In this document: positions 28,656 through 38,908 of the stretch, piece after piece
How positions within the stretch are numbered: position 1 is the first letter of the stretch
Layout: every line of letters starts with the position of its first letter
Assembly (NCBI RefSeq): GCF_021401245.1
Contig: NZ_JACBFY010000004.1
Location: 434,001-498,000, forward strand
Source: Pseudacidovorax sp. NFM-22
GTDB taxonomy: Bacteria > Pseudomonadota > Gammaproteobacteria > Burkholderiales > Burkholderiaceae_C
Reading direction: 5' to 3'
Length of the DNA stretch: 64,000 bases
Notes under the pieces: model-generated
What the model was told of the DNA's origin: nothing
What the model saw: only the letters and a program-made list of their open reading frames with translations
Databases searched by the model: none
Position numbers and translations under genes: made by a program

Positions 28656-29171
28656 TCAGCGCTTGCGCCGCATGCGCCGGACCTCGTCCAGCACCAGGCA
28701 GATGGCGCCCAGCGTGATGGCACTGTCGGCCAGGTTGAAGGCCGGGAAGTGCGAGCCGGCCCAGTGGAAGTCCAGGAAGTCCACCACGTAGCCGTGCATC
28801 AGGCGGTCCACCACGTTGCCGATGGCGCCGCCCAGGATGCAGGCCATGGCAAAGCAGAACAGCTTCTGCCCCGCATGCGAGCGCAGCATCCAGACGATGA
28901 ACACGGCGGCCGCCACGCCGATGCCGGTGAAGAACCAGCGCTGCCAGCCCGAGGCCCCGGCCAGGAAGGAGAAGGCCGCGCCCGTGTTGTGCGCCCGCAC
29001 GATGTTGAAGAACTCGGTGATGCGCGTCGCGTCACCGAGCTGGTAGTGGCCCAGGATCAGCGTCTTGGTGTACTGGTCGGCGATGAAGATCAGCACCGCC
29101 AGCGCCAGCCAGCCCCAGATGCCCAGGCCCGGCCGGGTGGACTCGAATCCGCTGTGCGCCTTCGTCATCAT
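28656..29171 (-). CDS. lspA: lipoprotein signal peptidase (signal peptidase II)
   Basis: 171 aa with four membrane helices. The catalytic aspartates are D122 in [10 protein letters not shown] and D149 in FNLADSAI; the conserved DQYTK and [10 protein letters not shown] motifs are present. It cleaves the signal peptide of diacylglyceryl-prolipoproteins in the inner membrane. The ATG at 29171 overlaps the ileS stop as ATGA, the usual ileS-lspA arrangement. Confidence 0.97.
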   Translation of the reverse strand: MMTKAHSGFESTRPGLGIWGWLALAVLIFIADQYTKTLILGHYQLGDATRITEFFNIVRAHNTGAAFSFLAGASGWQRWFFTGIGVAAAVFIVWMLRSHAGQKLFCFAMACILGGAIGNVVDRLMHGYVVDFLDFHWAGSHFPAFNLADSAITLGAICLVLDEVRRMRRKR

Positions 29172-32020
29172 GCGACGCTCCGCGCTTCGCCGGCGCCGTA
29201 CAGGTTGCTGGTGCAGCGCCCGCACAGCGTGGGATGCGCGCTGTCGTGGCCCACGTCGTCGCGCCAGTGCCAGCAGCGTTCGCACTTGATGGCGGTGCTG
29301 GGCGTCACGGCGATGGCGAGCGCGTCGCCGGCCTGCAGATCCACCACCGAGGTGATGAAGACGAACTTGAGGTCATCGCCCAGGGCGGCCAGCAGTGCAT
29401 GGTCCTCCGGCGCGGCCGTGAGCCGCACATTGGCCTGCAGCGAAGAGCCCACGCCGCCGGCGGTGCGCACGGCCTCGATCTCCTTGTTGACCGCGTCGCG
29501 GATCGCCTGGATGCGGCCCCACTTGGCCAGCAGCCCCTCGTCGGGCGTGCCCAGGTCGCAGAAGGTCTCCATGAAGATGGATTCCGACTGGCCCGCGAAC
29601 TTCCACGCCTCTTCGGCCGTGAAGCTGAGGAAGGGCGCCATCCAGCGCAGCATGGCCTGGGTGATGTGCCACAGCGCCGTCTGCGCGCTGCGCCGTGCGC
29701 GCGAGCCGGGCTGCGTGGTGTAGAGCCGGTCCTTCAGCACGTCCAGGTAGAAGGCGCCCAGGTCTTCCGAGCAGAAGACCTGCAGCTTGGCCACCACCGG
29801 GTGGAACTCGTAGACCTTGTAGTGGCCCAGCACCTCGGCCTGGAACTGCGCCGCGCGCGACAGCGCCCAGCGGTCGATCTCGAACAGCTCGGCCAGCGGC
29901 ACCGCGTCCTTGGCCGGATCGAAGTCGCTGGTGTTGGCCAGCAGGAAGCGCAGCGTGTTGCGGATGCGGCGGTAGGCATCGACCACGCGCGCCAGGATCT
30001 TGTCGTCGCCGGCGATGTCGCCCGAATAGTCGGAGGCGGCCACCCACAGGCGGATGATCTCGGCGCCCAGCTTCTTGGTGATCTCCTGCGGGTCGATGCC
30101 GTTGCCCAGCGACTTGCTCATCTTGCGGCCCTGGCTGTCCACGGTGAAGCCGTGGGTCAGCAGGCCGCGATAGGGCGCGCGGCCTTCCAGCGCGCAGGCC
30201 AGCAGCAGCGAGCTGTGGAACCAGCCGCGGTGCTGGTCATGGCCTTCGAGGTACAGGTCGGCCTCGGGGCCCTGGTCGTGGTGCACCGTGGGGTGCGTGC
30301 CGCGCAGCACGTGGAAGAAGGTGGAGCCGGAGTCGAACCACACCTCCAGGATGTCGCTGCTCTTGGTGTAGTGCGGCGCGTCCTCGGCGCCCAGGATCTC
30401 TTCGGTCGTCACCCGGCTCCAGGCCTCGATGCCACCCTGCTCGACGATGGCGGCCGCCTGGTCCAGGATCTCCATCGTGCGCGGATGCAGCTCGCCCGTG
30501 AGCTTGTGCAGGAAGAAGGGGATCGGCACGCCCCAGCTGCGCTGGCGCGAGATGCACCAGTCGGGCCGGTGCGCAATCATGTCGTGCAGCCGGGCCTTGC
30601 CGTTCTCGGGGTAGAAGCTGGTGTCTTCGATGGCTTCCAGCGCGATCTGCCGCAGCGTCTTGGCCGGCTTGGCGCCGGGCAGGGTGAACACGCCTTCGCC
30701 CTCGTCCATGCGGATGAACCACTGGGCCGCCGCGCGGTAGATCACCGGCGTCTTGTGGCGCCAGCAGTGCGGGTAGCTGTGGGTGATGGTCTCGGTGGCC
30801 ATCAGCCGGCCGGCTTCGCGCAGCGCCTCGATGATGTGCGGCACCGCCTTCCAGATGTGCTGGCCGCCGAAGAGGGGGAAGTCCGGCTCGTACACGCCGT
30901 TGCCCTGCACCGGGTTGAGGATGTCGTCGTAGGCCATGCCGTGCGCGATGCAGGACTGGAAGTCGTCCAGGCCGTAGGCGGGCGAGGAATGGACCAGGCC
31001 GGTGCCGTCGGTGGCGGTGGCGTAGTCGGCCAGGTACACCGGCGACAGGCGGCGGTAGCCCTCGTGCACGTCGTACAGCGGATGCTCGAACTCGAGCCCG
31101 CCCAGCGCACGACCGGGGGCGATGGCGACGACCTTGCCATCCAGCGCGTAGCGGTTCAGGCAGCTCTCGACCAGCGTGTCCGCCACGATCAGCAGGCCGC
31201 GGTCGGTGTCGACCAGCGCGTAGGTCAGCTCGGGGTTGAGGTTGAGCGCCTGGTTGGCCGGGATGGTCCAGGCCGTGGTGGTCCAGATGACGGCGAAGGC
31301 GTCCTTGTCGATGGCCGGCAGGCCGAAGGCAGCGGCCAGCTTGGCGCGGTCGTGCGCCTTGAAGGCGACGTCCAGCGTCTGGCTCTTCTTGTCGGCGTAC
31401 TCGATCTCGAACTCGGCCAGCGACGAGCCGCAGTCGAAGCACCAGTAGACGGGCTTGAGGCCGCGGTAGACGAAGCCGCGCTCGATGACCTTCTTGAAGG
31501 CGCGGATCTCGCCCGCCTCGTTGGCGAAGTCCATCGTCTTGTACGGATGGTCCCATTCGCCCAGCACGCCCAGGCGCTGGAAGTCGCTCATCTGCTGCGC
31601 GATCTGCTCGGTGGCGTAGGCGCGGCTCTTGGCCTGCATCTCGTCGCGGCTCAGGTTGCGGCCGTGCTTCTTCTCGATGGCGTTCTCGATCGGCAGGCCG
31701 TGACAGTCCCAGCCGGGCACGTAGAGCGCGTCGTAGCCTTCCAGCTGGCGCGCCTTGGTGATCATGTCCTTGAGGATCTTGTTCACCGCATGGCCCATGT
31801 GGATCTGGCCGTTGGCATAGGGCGGGCCGTCGTGCAGGATGAACTTGGGCCGTCCGGCGCGGGCCACGCGCAGGCGCTTGTACAGGCCCTCGTCGTTCCA
31901 GGCCTTGACCCAGCCCGGCTCGCGCTTGGGCAGGTCGCCGCGCATGGGGAAGGGCGTGTCGGGCAGGTTCAGGGTGGCGCGGTAGTCGGGGGTCGCGGAG
32001 GAATCGGCAGCGTCGGACAT
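29168..32020 (-). CDS. ileS: isoleucyl-tRNA synthetase
   Basis: 950 aa, full length. Class I motifs are HMGH (74-77) and KMSKS (633-637); the C-terminal zinc site has the pattern CERCW, then CGRC near the end. The editing domain lies between the catalytic halves. The chosen ATG at 32020 begins MSDAADSS; a longer frame to 32131 reads through a REP-like sequence and is not conserved. It is coupled to lspA. Confidence 0.98.
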   Translation of the reverse strand: MSDAADSSATPDYRATLNLPDTPFPMRGDLPKREPGWVKAWNDEGLYKRLRVARAGRPKFILHDGPPYANGQIHMGHAVNKILKDMITKARQLEGYDALYVPGWDCHGLPIENAIEKKHGRNLSRDEMQAKSRAYATEQIAQQMSDFQRLGVLGEWDHPYKTMDFANEAGEIRAFKKVIERGFVYRGLKPVYWCFDCGSSLAEFEIEYADKKSQTLDVAFKAHDRAKLAAAFGLPAIDKDAFAVIWTTTAWTIPANQALNLNPELTYALVDTDRGLLIVADTLVESCLNRYALDGKVVAIAPGRALGGLEFEHPLYDVHEGYRRLSPVYLADYATATDGTGLVHSSPAYGLDDFQSCIAHGMAYDDILNPVQGNGVYEPDFPLFGGQHIWKAVPHIIEALREAGRLMATETITHSYPHCWRHKTPVIYRAAAQWFIRMDEGEGVFTLPGAKPAKTLRQIALEAIEDTSFYPENGKARLHDMIAHRPDWCISRQRSWGVPIPFFLHKLTGELHPRTMEILDQAAAIVEQGGIEAWSRVTTEEILGAEDAPHYTKSSDILEVWFDSGSTFFHVLRGTHPTVHHDQGPEADLYLEGHDQHRGWFHSSLLLACALEGRAPYRGLLTHGFTVDSQGRKMSKSLGNGIDPQEITKKLGAEIIRLWVAASDYSGDIAGDDKILARVVDAYRRIRNTLRFLLANTSDFDPAKDAVPLAELFEIDRWALSRAAQFQAEVLGHYKVYEFHPVVAKLQVFCSEDLGAFYLDVLKDRLYTTQPGSRARRSAQTALWHITQAMLRWMAPFLSFTAEEAWKFAGQSESIFMETFCDLGTPDEGLLAKWGRIQAIRDAVNKEIEAVRTAGGVGSSLQANVRLTAAPEDHALLAALGDDLKFVFITSVVDLQAGDALAIAVTPSTAIKCERCWHWRDDVGHDSAHPTLCGRCTSNLYGAGEARSVA

Positions 32021-32035
32021 GGGGCGGAGGGGGAA

Positions 32036-32110
32036 GGCTTCGACAGGCTCGGCCCGCTGGCGGCGAAGGCCCGCGCGGGAGGGGAGGAGGTCAGGCCGCT
32101 CGCCCCGAGC
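32036..32110. repeat. degenerate REP-like sequence
   Basis: GGCTTCGACAGGCTCGGCCC at 32036 and GAGCTTGTCGG near 32099 are imperfect members of the TTCGACARGCTCAG family, in the 125-bp gap between ileS and ribF. Confidence 0.5.
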
Positions 32111-32145
32111 TTGTCGGTGGGGCGCCGGCACGGCAGGCGTGCCGG

Positions 32146-33243
32146 TTAAATTCGGTCGCGCGTGGTCTGGCGCCGCGTTTCCGCGTGGGTGCTGCCCGCC
32201 GCGCCGGCACTGCCGGCGGCGAAATACGCGCGTGCGTCGGCCAGGTCCTGGGCGATGCCCGCGGTCAGGGCTTCCAGGCTGGTGTAGCGCAGCTCGTCGT
32301 GCAGTTTGTGCAACAGTTCCACGCGCACGATTTTACCGTAGGCCCCCTCCGGGCCCAGGCTGGCCGGCCATTCGAGGCAATGCGTCTCCAGCAGCACGCG
32401 GCCGCCGTTGACGTCGTTCGGGTCCAGCGAGGGACGCACGCCCAGGTTGGCCACGCCCGGCAAGGGGCGCTCGCCCAGCCCGTGAACCCGCACCGCGAAG
32501 ATGCCGCTCGCAGCCGGCTTCCAGTGCTTGAAGCGCAGGTTGAGCGTGCGGAAACCGTCCGTGCCGCCGGGTGCGCTGGCGCCCAGCGCCCTGCCCAGCT
32601 TGCGGCCGTGCACCACATGGCCGGAGATGGCGTACGGCCGGCCGAGCAGCGCGGCGGCGTCGTCCATGCGGCCGGCCGCCAGCGCCCCGCGCACGGCCGA
32701 GCTGGACACGCGCAGCGCCCGCGGTCCCTCGCCACTGCCCGGTGCGGCGGGGTAAGAGACCTCGTAGCTGTTCATCCGTGCGACGTCGAAGCCGCGCGCA
32801 GCGCCCGCCGCGTGCAGCATGGCGAAGTCGCCCGCGCGCTTGGCGCCGAAGCGGAAGTCATCGCCCACCAGCACGTAGCGCGCGCCCAGGCCGCGCACCA
32901 GCACCTCGTCGATGAACTGCTCGGGCGACTGGCTGGCCAACTGCGCATCGAAGGGCAGCACCACGGTCTGGGCCACGCCGCAAGCCTGCAGCTCGCCGAG
33001 CTTGTCGCGCAGCGTGGCGATGCGCGCCGGCGCCAGTTCGGGCCGCCTGGCGACGCCGGCGAAGTAGTCGCGAGGATGGGGCTCGAAGGTCAGCACGCAG
33101 CTGGGCAAGCCCCGGTGGCGGGCTTCGGTCTGCAGCAGGCCCAGCATGGCTTGGTGGCCGCGGTGCACGCCATCGAAATTTCCGATGGTGACGGCGCTGG
33201 CAGGCGCAACGCCCGGATGGCGGAAGCCGCGGAAGATCTGCAT
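32146..33243 (-). CDS. ribF: bifunctional riboflavin kinase / FAD synthetase
   Basis: 365 aa, slightly longer than usual because of a C-terminal Ala/Thr/Arg tail. The FAD-synthetase nucleotidyl motif [13 protein letters not shown] (19-31) is at the start, and the riboflavin-kinase domain includes [12 protein letters not shown] and [10 protein letters not shown]. It makes FMN and then FAD in the cytoplasm. It is upstream of ileS on the same strand, as in many proteobacteria. Confidence 0.96.
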   Translation of the reverse strand: MQIFRGFRHPGVAPASAVTIGNFDGVHRGHQAMLGLLQTEARHRGLPSCVLTFEPHPRDYFAGVARRPELAPARIATLRDKLGELQACGVAQTVVLPFDAQLASQSPEQFIDEVLVRGLGARYVLVGDDFRFGAKRAGDFAMLHAAGAARGFDVARMNSYEVSYPAAPGSGEGPRALRVSSSAVRGALAAGRMDDAAALLGRPYAISGHVVHGRKLGRALGASAPGGTDGFRTLNLRFKHWKPAASGIFAVRVHGLGERPLPGVANLGVRPSLDPNDVNGGRVLLETHCLEWPASLGPEGAYGKIVRVELLHKLHDELRYTSLEALTAGIAQDLADARAYFAAGSAGAAGSTHAETRRQTTRDRI

Positions 33244-33440
33244 GGTCCTGTTATCTTTTTGATAGCTGGCCGCGTGCGCTCGGGAATCCTCCGGCGTGGA
33301 CGGGCTGTCATGAATGCCGGTTATATTGTGTCGCTTTCCGGCACTGCCGGGCCGCCCTGGCGGTCTTGGCCGGCGGTGCGGACGGTTCTGCGTGGCGTAC
33401 GTTCCCTGTGTTTTCTTCGTTCGACGAGGAGGCGTTTGTG

Positions 33441-33998
33441 GTGAAGGTATTGAAGCTGTCGGCCCAAGGGCTGCCCCAGTCGTGGATCTCGCTCGAGCAG
33501 GCGGTGATCCATTACGCGGCCGGCGAGGTGCGCTGGGAGGCCGGCGAACAGGTGGCCCTGTTCCGCGGCGGCCACAACGCGATGACGGGCGAGCAGTCGC
33601 AGATCGCCGTCAGCAGCATCATCGGCACACGCGGCGTGCCGCGCATCAGCCCCTTCAGCCTGCGGCCCGGCCTCACCAACAGCAAGCTCTTCGCCCGGGA
33701 CCGCAATGTCTGCGCCTATTGCGGCGACCATTTCCACGAGGACGACCTGACGCGCGAGCACATCGTGCCCTTCGCGCAGAACGGCGTGGACCACTGGATG
33801 AACGTGGTGACGGCCTGCCGGGCCTGCAACCACCGCAAGGGCAACCGCACGCCGGAACAGGCGCATATGCCGCTGCTGTACACGCCCTACGTGCCCAGCC
33901 TGTGGGAGGACTTCATTCTGCGCAACCGCCGCATCCTGGCGGACCAGATGGAGTTCCTGTCGGCGCACCTGCCGTCGAGCTCTCGCCTGCACGGCTAG
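33441..33998 (+). CDS. HNH endonuclease
   Basis: 185 aa. The zinc-bound HNH fold is complete: CAYC (91-94), H107 in REHIVP, N121, CRAC (126-129) and H131. The leading 80 residues (KVLKLSAQGLPQSWISLEQA) are typical of the chromosomal HNH family found across Burkholderiales. A GTG at 33441 is chosen, eight bases after GAGGAGG (33426-33432); the GTG at 33438 is equally possible. It is a single gene between ribF (divergent) and an enoyl-CoA hydratase gene (convergent). A role in defence or repair is not established. Confidence 0.9.
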   Translation: MKVLKLSAQGLPQSWISLEQAVIHYAAGEVRWEAGEQVALFRGGHNAMTGEQSQIAVSSIIGTRGVPRISPFSLRPGLTNSKLFARDRNVCAYCGDHFHEDDLTREHIVPFAQNGVDHWMNVVTACRACNHRKGNRTPEQAHMPLLYTPYVPSLWEDFILRNRRILADQMEFLSAHLPSSSRLHG

Positions 33999-34019
33999 CG
34001 GCGCGGCTGGACAGAAGCC

Positions 34020-34805
34020 TCACGGTCGCCAGGACGGCGCCCGTTTTTCGATGAAGGCCTGCACGCCCTCCTGCGCCGTCGCATCGGCCATGTTGCAGGC
34101 CATGGTGCGCGCGGCGTCGTGCAGCGCGGCTTCGAGTCCGGTCTCCAACTGGCGGTAGAAGAGGGCCTTGCCCATCTCCAGTGCGATGCGCGGCTTGGCG
34201 ACGATGCTCGCCACCAGCGTTTCCACCTCGGCGTCCAGGGTGTCGGCGGGCACCACGCGGTTGACCAAGCCCTGGGCCATGGCTGTCTGGGCGTTGATGA
34301 AGTCGCCCGTCACCAGCAGCTCGAAGGCCTTCTTGCGCGGCAGGTTGCGCGACAGCGGCACGCTGGGCGTGGCGCAGAACAGGCCGACGTTGATGCCGCT
34401 GGTGGCGAAGCTGGCGCTGTCGGCCGCTACGGCCAAGTCGCAGAGCGCCACGAGCTGGCAGCCGGCGGCGGTCGCCAGGCCATGGACGCGGGCGATGACC
34501 GGCACCGGCAGCCGATGCAGCGCCAGCATCATGGCGCCGCAGCGGTCGAACAGCGCCTGGTAGTACGACTGCGAGGGCGATGCCTGCATCTCGCGCAGGT
34601 CATGGCCGGCGCAGAAGGCGCGCCCGTTGGCGGCAATGACGACCGCGCGCAGCTCGGCGTCCTGCGCCAGCCGGTCGCAGGCGGCGCGCAGGGCGTCGAT
34701 GAGCGCCTCGGACAGCGCGTTGAAGGCGGCCGGCCGGTTCAGCGTGAGCGTGACCACGCCGCGGGCGTCGCGCGATTCCAGCAGGATGGGTTCGTCGGTG
34801 GTCAT
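34020..34805 (-). CDS. enoyl-CoA hydratase/isomerase family protein lacking both catalytic Glu
   Basis: 261 aa crotonase fold with the oxyanion motif ANGRAFCAGHDLREM (59-73). At the two positions of the catalytic glutamates of hydratases it has Q117 (GCQL for GCEL) and G137 (SGINVG for PEILLG), so ordinary hydration is unlikely. The NVGLFCATPSVPLSR segment is that of the ECHDC3-like branch. The ATG at 34805 has AAGGAGA upstream. Its stop lies 22 bases from the HNH stop (convergent). Confidence 0.88.
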   Translation of the reverse strand: MTTDEPILLESRDARGVVTLTLNRPAAFNALSEALIDALRAACDRLAQDAELRAVVIAANGRAFCAGHDLREMQASPSQSYYQALFDRCGAMMLALHRLPVPVIARVHGLATAAGCQLVALCDLAVAADSASFATSGINVGLFCATPSVPLSRNLPRKKAFELLVTGDFINAQTAMAQGLVNRVVPADTLDAEVETLVASIVAKPRIALEMGKALFYRQLETGLEAALHDAARTMACNMADATAQEGVQAFIEKRAPSWRP

Positions 34806-34890
34806 CGCGTCTCCTTGCTTCACTGGTGGTCGCGGGTCGATGCAGTCTCGAGCCCGGCGCGAGCGCTTCGCCGAGCCGTCATGGCGCCGT

Positions 34891-36273
34891 TCAGTAGGTC
34901 AGTTCCAGCACGCTCAGGTGGCCCTCGGCCACGGCCCAGCTTCGCCCGGCGATGCGTTCGCCATTGAATTCGCCTTCCACGGTGCGTGCCGGTCCGGCCG
35001 TGAGCCGCAGCCGCGAGCTGGCCACGCCCGCGCCGCGCGGCGGCACGCCGGCCAGTTGCGTCTGACCATCGAAGCGCATGCGGTCGCGCTGGGCGTCGAA
35101 GTAGCCGCGCGGCCGGGTGAAGACGACCACCGCGCCCGCCTGCCGGTCCGCCGCCGCCAGCCGCTCGGGCCGAAGGTGGATCACGTCGCTGGAGCGCGGG
35201 AAGGGGCTGCGGTAGATGTGCGTGGTGGCGTAGCCGGGCGCGACGATCTCGAATTCGTAGCTGGCGCCTGCGCGCGCCGCGAACGGGCCCCAGCGGCCCT
35301 CGGCGCCCACCGTCTTGCGCCAGGCCGGCGCGCCGCGGCGTTCGCCGGTGGCGGGATCGGTTTCGTAGACGTTCAGCTGCGCGCCGACCAGCGGGAGGTT
35401 GTTGACGAATGCACCGCTGGCTGGGTCGACCGGATTCAGGCCCAGCCCGGTGATGCGCCCGTCGAGCACGATCCGGGGCTCGGCGGCGATGGTCGTGGCG
35501 CCCGGCGCGTCGCCGGTCAGGAAGCGCCAGGTGGCGTCGAAAGCCGCGGGCGAGAACGACACCTCTCGGTGGTCCGCGCCCGGCAACACGATGTTGGTGG
35601 CGCCGCGCAGCGCCGGCCCGTCGGCCGTGATGTTCGTGGGCTTGCCCGGCGCGCCGATCCACAGCCCGTCCGGCTGGGCGTACTTGTCGTTGCCGTCGGA
35701 GCGCAGCGTCAGCCAGCGCGGGCCGGGTGTCACCTCGTCGCCGTTGGGCCCCTTGGGCGCGTTCAACTGGCGCAGGAAGGGCGACAGGCCCGAGAACTCG
35801 CTGCCCTCGCGCCAGCCGGGAATGGCCCAGATGCCATGCGCCGGGTTGCCGCCCAGCGCGACATGGCTGACCCTGGCCGCACCGCCGCCGTTCTGCACGT
35901 AGTTGCGGATCGTGTTGCCGCCGCGCGAATTGCCGACCAGGACGACCTTGGGTGCGCCTGTCTGGCGCAGCACGCGGTCGACCTCCGCACTCAGGAAGGC
36001 CATCGACTCGGCCGTGGAACTTCGGCCCGGCTGGGCCACGGCATCGTCGTCGCGGGACAGCGGCATGGGCTGGTCGAGGGCGAACAGCCGCTCACGGGCC
36101 CAGCCATTGGATTCGAAGCGCCACAGCGTGGTCTGCCACAGCGCGGCGGAGTCGCCGTTGCCATGCATGAAGACGACGGGCGTGTCGCGGCGGGGGCCGG
36201 CGCCCGGCGTGGCGCAGGCGGCCAGTGCGAGGCTGGCGGGGGCGGTGATCAACAAGGTGCGGCGTCGGATCAT
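34891..36273 (-). CDS. alpha/beta-hydrolase lipoprotein with C-terminal extension
   Basis: 460 aa. The N-terminus MIRRRTLLITAPASLALAAC has an arginine cluster and a lipobox (LAAC, C20), so it is probably an exported, lipidated protein. An alpha/beta-hydrolase domain follows, with nucleophile S116 in VGNSRGGN and a likely His in PGADHREV. Beyond about residue 270 there is a 190-residue beta-rich region (GLNPVDPASGAF, LNVYETDPATGERRG). Resemblance to secreted esterases or polyhydroxyalkanoate depolymerase-like proteins is noted but not proven. CAGGAGC precedes the ATG. Confidence 0.75.
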   Translation of the reverse strand: MIRRRTLLITAPASLALAACATPGAGPRRDTPVVFMHGNGDSAALWQTTLWRFESNGWARERLFALDQPMPLSRDDDAVAQPGRSSTAESMAFLSAEVDRVLRQTGAPKVVLVGNSRGGNTIRNYVQNGGGAARVSHVALGGNPAHGIWAIPGWREGSEFSGLSPFLRQLNAPKGPNGDEVTPGPRWLTLRSDGNDKYAQPDGLWIGAPGKPTNITADGPALRGATNIVLPGADHREVSFSPAAFDATWRFLTGDAPGATTIAAEPRIVLDGRITGLGLNPVDPASGAFVNNLPLVGAQLNVYETDPATGERRGAPAWRKTVGAEGRWGPFAARAGASYEFEIVAPGYATTHIYRSPFPRSSDVIHLRPERLAAADRQAGAVVVFTRPRGYFDAQRDRMRFDGQTQLAGVPPRGAGVASSRLRLTAGPARTVEGEFNGERIAGRSWAVAEGHLSVLELTY

Positions 36274-36337
36274 CCCGAAGCTCCTGGCAAGAAGGAAGAA
36301 GGGCGGCGAGGCGCACGGCCACTCCCCCAGAAAGAAC

Positions 36338-36366
36338 AAAGGCCCGCCAGCGTATGCCGGCAGGCC
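36338..36366 (-). terminator. intrinsic terminator of the acyl-CoA dehydrogenase unit
   Basis: On the minus strand: GGCCTGCCGG, loop CATACG, CTGGCGGGCC, then TTTG. The 10-bp stem (two G-T pairs) lies 30 bases after the acyl-CoA dehydrogenase stop and before the hydrolase gene. Confidence 0.75.
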
Positions 36367-36396
36367 TGCGGTGTCATGACGTGGACACGCCCACGC

Positions 36397-37512
36397 TCAG
36401 GCGAAGACCCCCGCGCTGTCTTCCATGCGTGCCGACACCTCGCCCAGGTGGTGCAGCGTGTCGCCGAACACCATCTCCATCTGCGTCAGCTTGCGGAAGT
36501 AGTGGCTGCCCATGTACTCGTCCGTCACGCCGATGCCGCCGTGCAGCTGCACCGACGCCTGGCCGACGAAGCGCATCGACACGCCGAGCTGGTACTTGGC
36601 GCGGGCCAGGGCCTGGCGGCGTTCGGCGGCGGGTGCACCCAGCTTGAGCGTGGCGTAGTAGCTCATCGAGCGGGCCAGCTCCAGCTGCATCTTCATGTCG
36701 GCCACGCGGTGGCGCAGGGCCTGGAAGCTGCCGATGGTCACGCCGAACTGCTTGCGGGTGTTGAGGTACTCCACCGTCAGCGCCAGCGTCTTGTCCATCA
36801 CGCCCACGCCTTCGGCGCAGGTGGCGGCGATGCCGATGTCCACGGCCTCTTCGAGCACCGGCAGGCCATCGGCCGCCAGGAGCTGCGCGGGGGCCTGGGT
36901 GAAGACGACTTCCGCTGCGCGGCTGCCGTCCTGCGTGGCGTAGCCGGAGGCCTGGACACTGCCCTCGGCACGCGGCACCAGGAAGAGGGCGATGCGTCCT
37001 TCCAGTTGCGCCGGCACCAGGTAGGCGGCGGCTTGGTCGCCGGCCGGCACCAGGCTCTTGGTGCCGCTGACGGTGTAGCCGTCGCCAGACTTCGTGGCCT
37101 GGGTCTCGCAGCGGTCCAGGCGATAGCGCGCGCCACGCTCCTGGTAGGCCAGAACGACCAGCTTCTCGCCGCTGCCGATGCCCGGCAGCCATTCGCCACG
37201 CACCGCTTCGTTGGCATGGCGGGCCAGCACCGAGCCGCTGATGAAGGACTGCGCCAGCGGCTCCAGCACGATGCCGCGACCCAGTTCTTCCATCACGACC
37301 ATGGCCTCGACCGGGCCCATGCCCAGGCCGCCATCATCCTCGGGGATGTACAGGCCGCCCAGGCCCAGTTCGGACAGCTCGTTCCAGGCGTCGCGGGAGA
37401 ATCCGCCGTCCTTCTCGATACCGCGGCGGCGGTCGAAGTCGTAGGCCTTCTCGACCCAGCGGCCGACGGCGTCGCGCAGTTGCTGCTGGTCTTCAGTGAA
37501 ATCGAAATCCAT
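36397..37512 (-). CDS. acyl-CoA dehydrogenase
   Basis: 371 aa. Family features are MDFDFTEDQQQLRDAV at the start, the loop SGTKSLVPAG, and the C-terminal GGIGVTDEYMGSHYFRK that contacts FAD of the partner subunit. It oxidises an acyl-CoA to the enoyl-CoA with electron-transfer flavoprotein as acceptor. It starts 12 bases after the stop of another acyl-CoA dehydrogenase gene, suggesting a heteromeric enzyme such as the two-subunit steroid-side-chain type; the substrate is unknown. Confidence 0.93.
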   Translation of the reverse strand: MDFDFTEDQQQLRDAVGRWVEKAYDFDRRRGIEKDGGFSRDAWNELSELGLGGLYIPEDDGGLGMGPVEAMVVMEELGRGIVLEPLAQSFISGSVLARHANEAVRGEWLPGIGSGEKLVVLAYQERGARYRLDRCETQATKSGDGYTVSGTKSLVPAGDQAAAYLVPAQLEGRIALFLVPRAEGSVQASGYATQDGSRAAEVVFTQAPAQLLAADGLPVLEEAVDIGIAATCAEGVGVMDKTLALTVEYLNTRKQFGVTIGSFQALRHRVADMKMQLELARSMSYYATLKLGAPAAERRQALARAKYQLGVSMRFVGQASVQLHGGIGVTDEYMGSHYFRKLTQMEMVFGDTLHHLGEVSARMEDSAGVFA

Positions 37513-37524
37513 GTCTGCCTCCTG

Positions 37525-38706
37525 TCAGCCCAGCACCGTCTGGGCCACGATGTTGCGTTGCACTTCGTTCGAGCCGCCGTAGATCGTGGTCTTGCGGTAG
37601 TTGAAGTAGGTCGAGGCCAGCGGCGCCAGCGCGGCGTGGCCGCCCGGGAAGTCGCCCTGCCAGCCGGCCGCCATGGCTTCGCGGATGAGTGGCAGCGAGA
37701 AGGGGCCGCCCGCCAGCATCATCAGCTCGGAATAACGCTGCTGGATCTCGCTGCCCTTGATCTTGAGCAGGCCGGCGATGTCCAGCGAGTTCTTGCCCGA
37801 CTTCTCGGCCGAGAGCACGCGCAGCACCAGCATCTCCAGGGCCACGATGTCCACTTCCAGCTTGGCGATCTCGTCGCGGAAGCGCTGGTCGTCGTACACG
37901 CCTTCAGCCTTGGCGATGCGCTTGACGCGCTCCAGCTCGCGCTTGGCGCGGTTGACATCGGCGATGTTGGTGCGCTCGTGGCTGAGCAGGTGCTTGGCAT
38001 AGGTCCAGCCCTTGTTCTCCTCGCCGATGAGCTGGTCGGCCGGCACCTCGACGTTGTCGAAGAACACGTCGTTGACCTCGTAGCCGCCGTCGAGCAGGCG
38101 GATGGGCCGCACGCTCACGCCGGGCGACTTCATGTCCAGCACGATGAAGCTGATGCCGGTCTGCGGCTTGCCCTCGGTGCTGGTGCGCACCAGGTTGAAC
38201 ATCCAGTCGCCGTACTGGCCCAGCGTGGTCCAGGTCTTCTGGCCGTTGATGATGTACTTGTCGCCGCGACGCTCGGCGCGGGTGCGCAGCGAGGCCAGGT
38301 CCGAGCCCGAGCCGGGTTCGCTGTAGCCCTGGCTCCACCAGACCTCGCCGCTGGCGATGCCGGGCAGGAAGCGCTCTTGCTGCTCGCGCGAACCGAAGGC
38401 CATGATGACCGGGGCGACCATCACCGGGCCGAAGGGAATCACGCGCGGCGCACCGGCGCGGGCGGTTTCTTCCTCGAACAGGTGCTTCTGCACGGCCGTC
38501 CAGCCGGGGCCGCCGAACTGCTTGGGCCAGCCGTAGCCCAGCCAGCCCTTCTTGCCGAGGATCTTTGCCCAGCGCTGGTGGTCTTCCTTGGAAAGCTCCA
38601 GGCCTTCGTTGACCTTGTGGGCGATGTCTTGGGGCAGGTTGTCCGCCACCCAGGCGCGGACCTCTTCGCGGAACGCCTGTTCTTCAGGGGTGAATGCCAG
38701 ATCCAT
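37525..38706 (-). CDS. acyl-CoA dehydrogenase
   Basis: 393 aa. The start MDLAFTPEEQAFREEVRAW, the FAD-contact segment WWSQGYSEPGSGSDLAS and INGQKTWTTLGQYGDW are diagnostic. The ATG at 38706 has GGAGACAA upstream; the longer frame to 38775 is not supported. It is the first gene of a two-gene unit with the 371-aa dehydrogenase. The closing residues NVVAQTVLG-type tail (YGGSNEVQRNIVAQTVLG) are canonical. Confidence 0.94.
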   Translation of the reverse strand: MDLAFTPEEQAFREEVRAWVADNLPQDIAHKVNEGLELSKEDHQRWAKILGKKGWLGYGWPKQFGGPGWTAVQKHLFEEETARAGAPRVIPFGPVMVAPVIMAFGSREQQERFLPGIASGEVWWSQGYSEPGSGSDLASLRTRAERRGDKYIINGQKTWTTLGQYGDWMFNLVRTSTEGKPQTGISFIVLDMKSPGVSVRPIRLLDGGYEVNDVFFDNVEVPADQLIGEENKGWTYAKHLLSHERTNIADVNRAKRELERVKRIAKAEGVYDDQRFRDEIAKLEVDIVALEMLVLRVLSAEKSGKNSLDIAGLLKIKGSEIQQRYSELMMLAGGPFSLPLIREAMAAGWQGDFPGGHAALAPLASTYFNYRKTTIYGGSNEVQRNIVAQTVLG

Positions 38707-38908
38707 GGGGGTTGTCTCCAGAGAAGCGGGATTTTTAGCACGCTCGTTCGCAAGGCCGAGTCCGCCGTGCGACACACGGATAATCCCGCGCCAGTATGCA
38801 GAGTTCCCTTCTACGCGGCGCCGGGGTTTTCAACCGGGTGCCAGTCTCCGCCGCAGCGTCCCGCCATCGTCGCTGGGCGGCCGCCGGTGCCGGCGCGAAA
38901 GGCCGCCG

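Noticed and set aside
29234-32149. A 971-codon open frame opposite ileS
   Set aside because: It exactly shadows the ileS gene and has no recognisable domain; third-position G+C bias explains it.
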